42,673 nucleotides of DNA from Candidatus Cloacimonadota bacterium (GTDB taxonomy: Bacteria; Cloacimonadota; Cloacimonadia; Cloacimonadales; TCS61), in assembly GCA_021735645.1 (NCBI GenBank), contig JAIPGP010000023.1:1-42673 (forward strand). Direction: 5' to 3'. Position numbers and translations under genes: made by a program. The notes beneath the pieces were generated by a model. That model saw only the letters and a program-made list of their open reading frames with translations. It ran no database searches and was not told where the DNA came from. Shown piece by piece: positions 17,849 to 26,612 of the stretch; the first letter of the stretch is position 1; each line of letters begins with the position of its first letter.

Positions 17849-18136
17849 AACCATCCCCACGCACCCGTTAACCAGGTTAAAAAAATAAAAACCCGTAAAA
17901 AAACTCACAGTGATACACACTGACAACCCTCTGTGAACTCTCTGGGAGTAATCACCCGGAACAACAAAGCACTATCTAACATTTTTTTGTGAGATAGTGC
18001 TTTGTTGTTCTGGTATTTACTATCCTGATATGGGTCTGTATGCTTTCAAATGATTTCGGGAGTATTTCCTTGACTTTAAGAAGGGGGTTTTAAGGTTGAC
18101 ATTAAGAAATCATCTAAAGAAAAATTAAGGAGAAGT
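17849..18136 (+). promoter_or_regulatory. Hairpin-rich intergenic leader upstream of the COG2403 GTPase gene
   Basis: No ORF is convincing. A 19-bp perfect inverted repeat (GAACAACAAAGCACTATCT at 17959-17977, its complement at 17992-18010) surrounds a 14-base loop with T7, and CCG/TGG flanks add three more pairs in RNA. No U-run follows. Upstream, CAGTG/CACTG (17908-17922) competes with TCACAG/CTGTGA (17905-17910, 17931-17936). TTGACTTTAAGAA (18070-18082) and TTGACATTAAGAA (18096-18108) form a direct repeat 26 bases apart that may be promoter or operator elements. AGGAG precedes the gene start. Confidence 0.5.
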
Positions 18137-19459
18137 ATGATGAAGAAAAAGGTAATAATAATGGGCGCAGCCGGTAGAGATTTTCATAATTTCAATCTCT
18201 ATTACCGTGATAATGAGAATTATGACGTTGTTGCCTTCACAGCAACCCAGATTCCCGGAATCGATGACAAGAAATATCCCGCAGAATTAGCTGGAAAGCT
18301 ATATCCCGCAGGGATACCGATCAAACCCGAGAGTGAATTGCTTGCATTAATAAAAGACCATGATATCGATCAGGTTCTTTTTGCTTACAGTGATGTGCCT
18401 TATGAAAGAATAATGCACAATGCTTCCATGATCAATGCTGCTGGAGCAGATTTTATCTTAATGGGTACAAAGCTTAGCTGTGCCAAAACAACCAAGCCAC
18501 TGATCACAGTATGTGCTACCAGAACAGGTTGTGGCAAAAGTCAAACTACCCGTGAAGTAGTGAGAGTTCTCAAAGCAATGGGCAAGAAAGTTGTATCTAT
18601 TCGCCATCCAATGCCTTATGGTGATCTGGTTGCTCAGAAAGTACAGCGTTATGCTGAATTATCTGACCTTGTGAAACACAAATGCACCATTGAAGAGATG
18701 GAAGAATATGAACCACATATCGCCATGGGCTCAATTATTTATGCTGGCGTAGATTATGAAGCTATCGTGCGTGAAGCAGAAAAGGAAGCAGATGTGATAG
18801 TTTGGGATGGTGGCAATAATGACACTCCTTTCTACACATCAGATAAAGAACTGAAGATACTGGTAGCTGATCCTCATAGAGCCGGACATGAAATGAGTTA
18901 TTATCCTGGCGAAACAAATCTTCACCTGGCAGATGTAGTAGTTATCAATAAAATTGACTCTGCTGATCCTGAAGGGATTCAGATAGTTCGTGATAATATC
19001 AGAGAACAGAATCCTAAAGCAATCGTAGTAGATGCAGCCAGTCCACTTACAGTTGACAATCCAGAGCTTATCAGAGGCAAGAAAGTTCTCGTTGTGGAAG
19101 ACGGACCAACTCTCACCCATGGAGAGATGACTTATGGAGCTGGGATTGTGGCAGCCGAGAAATTTGGCGCAGAAGATTTAGTTGATCCACGCCCCTGGGC
19201 AGTTGGTGAAATCGCTGAGACATTTGCCAAGTATCCGGACATTGGAGTATTACTTCCAGCTATGGGCTATGGTGATCAGCAGATAAAAGACCTGGAAACA
19301 ACTATTAATAATACAGAGTGTGATCTGGTAGTGATAGGAACACCAATCGATCTCAGACGGATCATCAATATCAAGCATCCTGCTGTTCAGGTTGGATATG
19401 AACTTCAGGAAATTGGCAAGCCAACCCTGAAAGAACTCATTAAAGATTTTCTGAAATAA
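18137..19459 (+). CDS. COG2403 predicted GTPase (cyclic 2,3-diphosphoglycerate synthetase-like)
   Basis: A 440-residue protein. The N-terminal 120 residues look like a Rossmann domain (IIMGAAGRDFHNFN). A P-loop CATRTGCGKSQTTR spans about 126-139, followed by VIVWDGGNNDTPF and VVVINKIDSAD (NKxD-like guanine specificity). This matches COG2403, which includes the archaeal cyclic 2,3-diphosphoglycerate synthetase of Methanothermus. In bacteria the role is not established. The compound is made from 2,3-bisphosphoglycerate, a glycolytic side product, but there is no direct evidence for that activity here. AGGAGA precedes ATG 18137. The gene stands alone between a structured leader and a strong terminator. 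Confidence 0.8.
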   Translation: MMKKKVIIMGAAGRDFHNFNLYYRDNENYDVVAFTATQIPGIDDKKYPAELAGKLYPAGIPIKPESELLALIKDHDIDQVLFAYSDVPYERIMHNASMINAAGADFILMGTKLSCAKTTKPLITVCATRTGCGKSQTTREVVRVLKAMGKKVVSIRHPMPYGDLVAQKVQRYAELSDLVKHKCTIEEMEEYEPHIAMGSIIYAGVDYEAIVREAEKEADVIVWDGGNNDTPFYTSDKELKILVADPHRAGHEMSYYPGETNLHLADVVVINKIDSADPEGIQIVRDNIREQNPKAIVVDAASPLTVDNPELIRGKKVLVVEDGPTLTHGEMTYGAGIVAAEKFGAEDLVDPRPWAVGEIAETFAKYPDIGVLLPAMGYGDQQIKDLETTINNTECDLVVIGTPIDLRRIINIKHPAVQVGYELQEIGKPTLKELIKDFLK

Positions 19460-19488
19460 TTACAGTTAACTGAGAATATTCATAATAT

Positions 19489-19520
19489 AAAAGAAGAGTC
19501 CGCTGACGGACTCTTCTTTT
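19489..19520. terminator. Bidirectional terminator between the COG2403 gene and metG
   Basis: AAAAGAAGAGTCCG (19489-19502) pairs perfectly with CGGACTCTTCTTTT (19507-19520) around CTGA. T-runs at both ends allow termination of the convergent genes on each strand. Confidence 0.9.
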
Positions 19521-19540
19521 ATTATTTTGCTGAAGGTAAT

Positions 19541-21556
19541 TTAGCTCACTTCTGAGCCGTCATCAATATCCTGCATAGGTGTGATAAGACTTAGATTATT
19601 ATCCTTATCAGCAGCAGCCAGTATCATACCCTGAGAAGTGATTCCCATGATCTGGCGGGGTTTCAGGTTGATCAGCATAACCACCTTTTTTCCTATTAGG
19701 TCTTCAGGTGAATAACTCAGCGAAATGCCAGATACTATCTCACGAGTTTCAGAACCAATCTTCACCATAAGTTTTAGTAGTTTTTTAGACTTTTTCACTT
19801 TTTCCGCCTGGAGTACTTTAACAATACGAAGTTCCATCTTCATAAAATCATCATACTCAATTTCGGGTTTATGCACCAGAGGCGCAGTTTCCGGCTGGAC
19901 TTTTTCTAAAAGTTGAATTTGCTCATCAATCTGTTCATCAGTAATTTTAGTGAACAATGTCTCAATATTAGAAATATAATAAACAGTTTTATCTCTTGGA
20001 ATATATTTCCATGACATCTCATCATCAAGATTCATCATTTTACGCAATTGCAGCATTTTAACCGGCAGTATCGGAGACATTACTATAGATAACATTCTCA
20101 GAAGCTCCAGACAGAGATAAAGTGTTTCGGAAGCATGAGATTTATCAGTTTTCACTGCTTTCCAGGGTGCTCTTTCATCAAAATAACGATTGCCGATCCG
20201 TGCTATATCCATAATCAGCGAAGTCGTTTTCCGAACTCGGTAATTCCTGTAACAGGCTTCTATCTCAGTAATGATCGCCTGTGCTTCAGACAGAGCAGTT
20301 TGTGTGGCAACTGAAAGGCTAAGTGGCTTAGTAATTTCACCGGCAAAAAACTTTATAGAAAAAGTGAAAACGCGATTTGCCAGATTCCCCAGAATATTTG
20401 CCAGTTCATTATTGATGCGTACCTGGAAATCCTGCCAGGTGAAATCTGCATCTCTGGTTTCAGGGGCATTTGCTGCCAGCACATAGCGCAGCAATTCACC
20501 ATTAAAGTATTTCAGGTATTCATCTACCCAGATAGCATAGTTGCGACTAGTGGATACTTTGCTGCCTTCAATATTCAGATATTCATTAGCCGGTATATCA
20601 TAGGGCAGGATATAGGGATCATTCTGTTCCATAAGCACTGCGGGCCAGATCATGGCATGAAAGGGGATATTATCTTTACCTATGAAATGAATCAGCTTGC
20701 AATCAGGATCAAACCAGTAATCTTTCCATTTTTCAGGCTCACCGATTTTGTCTGCCCATTCCACAGTGGAAGATATATAACCAATCGGAGCATCAAACCA
20801 GACGTAAAGCACTTTTCCTTCTGTATCAGGTAAAGGCAGCGGAATTCCCCAGTCTATATCCCGTGTAATAGCTCTTTCGATAAGTCCGTCATTAAGCCAG
20901 CCCATGATAAAATTTATCACATTATCTTTCCAGTAGCTCTTAGTAGTGAGCCATTCTTTCAGCATATTCTCAAATTTTGGCAGTTCCAGATACCAATGAC
21001 TGGTTTCCTTGATAATGGGCGTCTTACCGCAAATTTTGCATTTAGGTTCTTTAAGCTCTATTGAATTGATCAATTTACCGCAACTGTCACATTGGTCTCC
21101 TCTGGCACCATCGGCTGAGCAAAATGGGCATACACCTTCCACATACCGGTCAGCCAGAAATCTCTGGTCATGCTCACAGTAGAACTGCTGTCCTGATTTC
21201 TGAACAACAAAATCTTTGTCTAATAGAGCCTTAAAGAATTTCTGAGATATTTTGTGATGGTATGGCCTGGCAGTGCCCGAGAAATTGTCAAAACTTATGT
21301 TCAGCCCGGCAAAACTCTTGTCGATCTGATCATGATAAAAATTTACCAGTTCACGGGGAGTTTTTCCTTCCTTTTCTGCCTTTATTGATACTGGAGCACC
21401 ATGTTCGTCAGTACCTGAAACAAAGATAATATCTGAGCCGAGCAGGCGATGAAAGCGTACAAAGATATCTGCCGGTAGATAGGCTCCTGCCACATGACCT
21501 ATATGTACTGGTCCATTTGCATATATCAAAGCACTGGTTACTAATATTTTATCCAA
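19541..21556 (-). CDS. metG: Methionyl-tRNA synthetase
   Basis: A 671-residue class I synthetase that charges tRNA-Met. It shows the HIGH motif in NGPVHIGHVAGAYLP, a double-knuckle zinc region with CPFCSADGARGDQCDSCG and CKICG, the WFDAPIGY substrate segment and a KVSTSRN version of KMSKS as seen in Bacteroidetes-type MetRS. The C-terminal 110 residues (DDFMKMELRIVKVLQAEK) are the EMAP/Trbp111-like tRNA-binding domain. The start is TTG, preceded by AAGGAG six bases upstream. It converges on the COG2403 gene. Confidence 0.95.
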   Translation of the reverse strand: MDKILVTSALIYANGPVHIGHVAGAYLPADIFVRFHRLLGSDIIFVSGTDEHGAPVSIKAEKEGKTPRELVNFYHDQIDKSFAGLNISFDNFSGTARPYHHKISQKFFKALLDKDFVVQKSGQQFYCEHDQRFLADRYVEGVCPFCSADGARGDQCDSCGKLINSIELKEPKCKICGKTPIIKETSHWYLELPKFENMLKEWLTTKSYWKDNVINFIMGWLNDGLIERAITRDIDWGIPLPLPDTEGKVLYVWFDAPIGYISSTVEWADKIGEPEKWKDYWFDPDCKLIHFIGKDNIPFHAMIWPAVLMEQNDPYILPYDIPANEYLNIEGSKVSTSRNYAIWVDEYLKYFNGELLRYVLAANAPETRDADFTWQDFQVRINNELANILGNLANRVFTFSIKFFAGEITKPLSLSVATQTALSEAQAIITEIEACYRNYRVRKTTSLIMDIARIGNRYFDERAPWKAVKTDKSHASETLYLCLELLRMLSIVMSPILPVKMLQLRKMMNLDDEMSWKYIPRDKTVYYISNIETLFTKITDEQIDEQIQLLEKVQPETAPLVHKPEIEYDDFMKMELRIVKVLQAEKVKKSKKLLKLMVKIGSETREIVSGISLSYSPEDLIGKKVVMLINLKPRQIMGITSQGMILAAADKDNNLSLITPMQDIDDGSEVS

Positions 21557-21642
21557 TCTAAACTCCTTTCTTACAGATTGAGCAAATTTATTTTTAAAGC
21601 GGGATTATACGTCAAGTAATAAGGCAAATCGCTTAATATTTT

Positions 21643-22857
21643 TCAGGCATGAGAGCCAGCCATGAATCCTGTAGAGAAGGCAATTTGCAGATTATATCCT
21701 CCAGTATAGGCATCTACATCAATAATCTCACCGGCAAAGAATAAGCCTTCTATCAGGCGGGACTGCATGGTGTGTGGGTCTATCTCATTTACGCAAATAC
21801 CACCGGAAGTGATAATTGCTTCCGCAAGCGGTCTGAAACCGGTGATTGTGATAGTTAGCTCTTTAAGAATCCTGATCAATTTCTTTCTTTCATCTTTTTT
21901 TATACTGTGAGCTGGACGATCAGGTTCAATGCCGGAAAGATTAACGATAACATCTATCATTTTCTGGGGAAGCAAAGATTTCAGCAGGTTATGATAGTGT
22001 TTGCCGTGATTCTGCTCTATTTCCCGCAGCAGGCGATTGTCCAAAGCTTTTTCATCTAAAGCCGGTTTAAGATCAATTACCAGTTTTACCTCCCGGGAAT
22101 CCTTAAAATGAGAAGAAGCTGAGAGAATAACCGGACCACTAACCCCGAAATGCGTAAACAGCATCTCACCAAACTCTTTGTAAATTATCTTATTATTGGG
22201 ATTAAGCAGTTTTATTTCAATATTTTTAAGAGAAAGTCCCTGCAAATCTTTTACCCAGCTTTCAGCAGTTTCAAATGGTACCAGAGCTGGTTTGAGCAAG
22301 TTTATCTGATGACCAAGTTTTTCTGCAAAGCGATAGCCATCACCAGAAGAACCCGTTTGCGGGTAGCTTTTGCCACCAGTGGCAATTATCAGAGACGCTG
22401 CTTTATACACTTCTCCGCTGAGTGTAATTACCCTGAATTCCTGATCGATTTTTGCCAGATTGGTAACTTTATCATAAATGATCTGAACCTGATTAACTGT
22501 CAGGTATTTTTGCAGAGCACTTACGATGTCTTCGGCTTTATCACTTTCCGGGAAAACCCGGTTACCTCTTTCAATTTTGGTTGTAACACCTAAATCCTGA
22601 AAGAATAAGATAGTATCATCTGGTGTAAACTGATAGAGGGCATTCGTGATGAACCTGCCGTTTTTGGGGCAATTTTTGATATGATTCTGGACGTCCGAAG
22701 CATTTGTGAGGTTACAGCGTCCTTTGCCGGTTATCTGCAGTTTTTTACCTAACCGGTTATTTTTTTCCAGGAGCAGGACTTTTTTTCCCAGATGTGCGGC
22801 TCTGCCAGCCGCAATACATCCGGCAGCACCTCCACCAATTACTATTACATCATACAT
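21643..22857 (-). CDS. YhiN/HI0933-family FAD-dependent oxidoreductase
   Basis: A 404-residue flavoprotein with an N-terminal dinucleotide motif VIGGGAAGCIAAGRAA, then LLEKNNRLGKKLQITGKGRCNLTN, the signature of the HI0933/YhiN family, and a C-terminal GGYNLQIAFSTGFMAG that closes the FAD site. Biochemical function in the family is poorly known. The start codon overlaps the end of the sensor kinase gene by 13 bases, which implies cotranslation although no functional link is obvious. Confidence 0.9.
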   Translation of the reverse strand: MYDVIVIGGGAAGCIAAGRAAHLGKKVLLLEKNNRLGKKLQITGKGRCNLTNASDVQNHIKNCPKNGRFITNALYQFTPDDTILFFQDLGVTTKIERGNRVFPESDKAEDIVSALQKYLTVNQVQIIYDKVTNLAKIDQEFRVITLSGEVYKAASLIIATGGKSYPQTGSSGDGYRFAEKLGHQINLLKPALVPFETAESWVKDLQGLSLKNIEIKLLNPNNKIIYKEFGEMLFTHFGVSGPVILSASSHFKDSREVKLVIDLKPALDEKALDNRLLREIEQNHGKHYHNLLKSLLPQKMIDVIVNLSGIEPDRPAHSIKKDERKKLIRILKELTITITGFRPLAEAIITSGGICVNEIDPHTMQSRLIEGLFFAGEIIDVDAYTGGYNLQIAFSTGFMAGSHA

Positions 22858-25499
22858 TTCTTAGTTACAATGATAAACTCTGAACCATTGCCAGATTTAT
22901 TTATCATTATTCTTCCTTTATATTTATTTTCAATAATTTCTTTGCAGATATATAATCCCAGCCCGGAATCAGCTTTGTTTAATTTTGTTGTGAAAGAAGC
23001 AGAAAATATTTTATCCAGATACTCCTCAGGAATACCACCCGCATTATCTTTTATTCTTAAAGTGCAGTTATCAATGTCACTGGTCAATTCTAACATGATA
23101 TGGCATTGAGATATCTCATTAATTAGAAAGGCGTCTTGTGAGTTGCTGAGAATATTCAGTATCACCAGAGCATACTCATTGGGCAATCCCTGACAGAAGC
23201 AATTCTTCTGAAGTCTGTGTTCAATGCTGATTTCAGCTGATTGCAGGATACTTGAGAAGAAATTAAGTGAATTTTCTGCCAGTTCTGCCAGGTCAAATTC
23301 CTTTTTTCCATCAGGTTGATTAAAGAGATAGTCAAATAATGAAAGTGACTCTGACGTATTTCTTACCAGTTCAAAAACTGGTTCATACTTGTGATCAGCA
23401 TTTTGAGACGTTTCGCATTCCTGAACAAAATATTTTAGCAGAGTGAGTGAATGAAGCCATCTGCTGGATACTTTTCCTAAAATTTTACCGAGGTAGGCAG
23501 ACTGAGCCTGATTGATCAAGAGCTGCTGATTGCGCGAAAGTTTATCATTTATAGTAATGTTATCCTTCATTAGGGATTTATATTTCTCTGTGATTTTTGA
23601 GGTTTTATCAACTGCTTCAGCCAGTTTGTTTTTCAAAGGATTTATATTAACAATATTGAGTAATATTTCATTGTTATCAATTTTGTATACCGAAATATTC
23701 AGCCATTTTTCACAGTCTGAAATATAAACTGGAGAAAAATCCTGGGAATGATTTATGAGCAGTTCCATTATTTCTTTTGCTAAGGCTGGTGCAAGTGAAG
23801 CTAATGGAGTGGATTCAAAATTACTCTCATTAAGATTCAGTATTTCTTTGAAAGCCGCATTAAACACTTTAACTTTGAAGTCCAGGTAATCATTATTGAG
23901 ATCAATTTCTGGTTTCAGCAGCGCAATACCGAAAGTAGTATAGTTACATATTTGATTATATAGCAAGTATTTATTGTATATATCATCATAATTATCTTTA
24001 ATACTGCTAACATCAATAATAATGCCATGATATTTTTCAATTTCGTCATTTTTGAAAATCGGGAAATATTGTACCAGACAATAATAATTTTCCTCAGTAT
24101 AGGGGTTTTCAACTGAGTATTCAATCCGAAATTTATCAAATTCAGATACAGGTAACTTGATTGCCTGTTCATCTGCCAGGCAATGTGCTTCACAAAATCC
24201 AGCTTCTCGTGACGTTTTTCCTATAACCTGATCTGTGTCTATGCCAAATATACCTGTTACTTGAGAATTTATATAAGTATATTTCCCGGCTTTATCCATC
24301 TGGAAAATAATCACAGGCTTGAATTCCATCATGGCAGTTAGATCAATATTCTTATTTTTTATTTCTCGGGAATTTAGCTTTTCCATAATAAGAAGAACAA
24401 TCAGAAGAACTGCAATGATACTTGTAATCAGAATAATCAGTGAAAAATCCCGGACTTTACGTTTGGCGCTTCTTTTCACAAGTTCATCAATATCATTGAT
24501 TTTAGCTTGGGTTGGTAGAATTTTTGCCGGTATGGAATATTGCTCAAGATATTTATGGTTAAAAATTGCCGGAAACAATTTATCTGAAACATAATCTAAC
24601 TCATTGATTTCAGTTAGAGCTATTCCCCGAAGATAATCCACCATCATAATTGTAGCCGCATTAGCATGGGCTCTGGGGTCTGTAACATACCCTCCTATTA
24701 CATTAAGATCCAAATAGATTTTATTAATTGTGAACACGGGGCGATTACACCTTCTCAACAATCTTCTGGCAACAGGTACATGTGGGATGTATTCGCCATT
24801 TTTATCAACCAGATAAGAAAAATATAAAACCACTGTCTTCTCTGATAAAGAAGCAAGATGCTCCTCAAGTTCATTAAATGTAGTATTTTCACTCATCTGG
24901 ATATTGATATCAGGGTGATATTCCTGTATATAGTCAGTAATTCTCTGGCGATAGATTTTGTTTGTCTTGGTATTTGGGTCAACTACCGCATAGATAGTAT
25001 CGGTTTCCGGTAATAGCTGTTTGATCAACTCAAAATTCTGGTCTAGAGGATTTTTTTCAAATATACCTTTTATATCTGGAATATTTTGATAATTCTGCGA
25101 AGTGAAGTTATTTACTCCGCAAAAGAAAACCGGAATCCCTGGAAAACAAATATCTCGATATTTTATCAAAAAGTCAATAGCATGATCATCACAACTGATA
25201 ATAGCATCAAATTTTTGATTTTCATATTTGAATTTAAGGGCTTGTGCAGTATGAAGAAAATACATCTCACTATTAAACCGCTTGGCATCCAGAAACTCAA
25301 TTGTAGTTTGAATATCCAGACTAAATTCGGCATCAATGACTTCTTTAATTCCCAGATTCATTTCTTCTACCCAGGTCATGGAAGGAGAATAGGAGTGCAA
25401 TACCAGCACATTTTTGGAGTTAACATGGTAATCACTGAAAATGGGCAAGGCAAGAATCAGTATCAATATAATAAATATTACTTTCAGATTATTATTCAT
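22845..25499 (-). CDS. Sensor histidine kinase with ABC-substrate-binding-like input and PAS domain; H-box lacks the usual His
   Basis: An 884-residue protein from ATG 25499, which follows GGAGG; the TTG at 25511 overlaps that site. Layout: signal anchor (IFIILILILALPIF), a periplasmic region of about 310 residues like ABC substrate-binding (PF04392-type) sensors, a membrane helix near 353-372, a PAS domain near 390-500, a second PAS-like region near 515-625, then a kinase core. The ATPase part is intact: N-box NILSNSQDAF, G1 DNAGGIPEEY, F-box FSASFTTK and G2 DSGLGLY. The dimerisation helix reads LGKVSSRWLHSL where related kinases have HQWRQPL, so the phosphoacceptor His two places before Trp is Ser. 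His683 nearby could substitute. No response regulator gene is adjacent. Confidence 0.82.
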   Translation of the reverse strand: MNNNLKVIFIILILILALPIFSDYHVNSKNVLVLHSYSPSMTWVEEMNLGIKEVIDAEFSLDIQTTIEFLDAKRFNSEMYFLHTAQALKFKYENQKFDAIISCDDHAIDFLIKYRDICFPGIPVFFCGVNNFTSQNYQNIPDIKGIFEKNPLDQNFELIKQLLPETDTIYAVVDPNTKTNKIYRQRITDYIQEYHPDINIQMSENTTFNELEEHLASLSEKTVVLYFSYLVDKNGEYIPHVPVARRLLRRCNRPVFTINKIYLDLNVIGGYVTDPRAHANAATIMMVDYLRGIALTEINELDYVSDKLFPAIFNHKYLEQYSIPAKILPTQAKINDIDELVKRSAKRKVRDFSLIILITSIIAVLLIVLLIMEKLNSREIKNKNIDLTAMMEFKPVIIFQMDKAGKYTYINSQVTGIFGIDTDQVIGKTSREAGFCEAHCLADEQAIKLPVSEFDKFRIEYSVENPYTEENYYCLVQYFPIFKNDEIEKYHGIIIDVSSIKDNYDDIYNKYLLYNQICNYTTFGIALLKPEIDLNNDYLDFKVKVFNAAFKEILNLNESNFESTPLASLAPALAKEIMELLINHSQDFSPVYISDCEKWLNISVYKIDNNEILLNIVNINPLKNKLAEAVDKTSKITEKYKSLMKDNITINDKLSRNQQLLINQAQSAYLGKILGKVSSRWLHSLTLLKYFVQECETSQNADHKYEPVFELVRNTSESLSLFDYLFNQPDGKKEFDLAELAENSLNFFSSILQSAEISIEHRLQKNCFCQGLPNEYALVILNILSNSQDAFLINEISQCHIMLELTSDIDNCTLRIKDNAGGIPEEYLDKIFSASFTTKLNKADSGLGLYICKEIIENKYKGRIMINKSGNGSEFIIVTKKCMM

Positions 25500-25632
25500 T
25501 ATTACCTCCAAAGCTATATTTTATCAGGATTGATTATCTGTAAATAAATATTTTCGTTGACTGATGTTATAAAAAGTAATTCTCTTGTTTAATAAAAATG
25601 AAACATTAAATGTTAAAAATGAGGGATCATTT

Positions 25633-25866
25633 ATGCATGAAGAAACACGGGAATTTTACTATTATCGAGATATTGTGCTTTGTCTGGGTGAAATCAAAGG
25701 TTTACTGGTTAGGCACCATCAGGCTGACTGGTTTTTGGAAGTTATCTATACAAATGGTTCTATAATGAGTTATGAATGTAACCATAAAGACGAGGCTCAG
25801 ATGTTGTTTAAAGAATTACGGATAATGCTGGGAGCTAAACAGATTGAACTGAAGGATAAATTCTAA
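25633..25866 (+). CDS. Small conserved-looking protein, function unknown
   Basis: A 77-residue protein from ATG 25633, preceded by GAGG eight bases upstream. A longer frame to 25585 has no site. It alternates short predicted beta-strands (EFYYYRDIVLCLGEIKGLLV, WFLEVIYTNGSIMSYEC) with a C-terminal helix (EAQMLFKELRIML). I do not recognise the family. It is the only plus-strand gene between two minus-strand blocks and converges on birA with one base between the stops. The composition is coding-like, so it is probably real. Confidence 0.6.
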   Translation: MHEETREFYYYRDIVLCLGEIKGLLVRHHQADWFLEVIYTNGSIMSYECNHKDEAQMLFKELRIMLGAKQIELKDKF

Positions 25867-25867
25867 T

Positions 25868-26611
25868 TCAGGAAATTATCTGTATTTCGCCAGCATAAAA
25901 AGGCTGAATAGCACCATTAGAAAGTTTTAGCTGGATAGCACCCGCTGGTGATATGCCATGATATAAACCGGAGAATTCGGCAAATTCTGTCTTGATCATT
26001 ATTGTCTGGTTTTTCAAGAGATCATGCTCTGCATAATATTCTTCATCAAGTTTATATCCGGAAAGATAATCGGGTAGATTATTTGCGAGATTATCCATAA
26101 TGCCAGTGAGTAGCAACTGGTTAGATATTGAAGTACCTGTCTCCAGCTTTAAGGAAGTTGCTGTGTTTTGCAGCTCTTCGGGGAATATTTCCAGATTAGT
26201 ATTAATCCCAATTCCCACTATATAATAATTTCTGCCAGACAGGTTCTTTACGATAATTCCAGCAGCCTTTTTACCTTTCAAATAGATATCATTAGGCCAC
26301 TTGATTTTGCTGGCTATATTTTTTCCTGCTATGATTGTATCTATTGCTTTCAAAATTTGTATTCCGCAGAATAGTGTGAAATTTGCTCCAAAGCAAAAAC
26401 CGTAAATCCCTATCGAAAACCAAAGTCCGCCTGCTGGAGAATACCAGTTATTTCCTCTCCGTCCCACTCCTCTACCTTGCTTATCAGATATTATCAAAAA
26501 GTTACCGGTTATTTTGTTCTCTTCTATCAGTTCTTCTGCCTTTTCCATCGTACTTGTCAGGTAATCTACCTGGATTATCTGATCTAAAAAGGAATGCTGA
26601 AAATTCTTCAT
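25868..26611 (-). CDS. birA: Biotin-[acetyl-CoA-carboxylase] ligase
   Basis: A 247-residue enzyme that attaches biotin to carrier proteins through biotinyl-AMP. GRGVGRRGNNWYSPAGGLWFS is the GRGRRGR-type adenylate loop, and KIKWPNDIYLKGKKAAGI contains the catalytic Lys-Trp-Pro-Asn motif. A short SH3-like C-terminal domain follows. There is no N-terminal helix-turn-helix, so this is a class I (non-repressor) ligase. It starts one base after the queA stop and is in the same operon. Confidence 0.92.
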   Translation of the reverse strand: MKNFQHSFLDQIIQVDYLTSTMEKAEELIEENKITGNFLIISDKQGRGVGRRGNNWYSPAGGLWFSIGIYGFCFGANFTLFCGIQILKAIDTIIAGKNIASKIKWPNDIYLKGKKAAGIIVKNLSGRNYYIVGIGINTNLEIFPEELQNTATSLKLETGTSISNQLLLTGIMDNLANNLPDYLSGYKLDEEYYAEHDLLKNQTIMIKTEFAEFSGLYHGISPAGAIQLKLSNGAIQPFYAGEIQIIS

Positions 26612-26612
26612 T

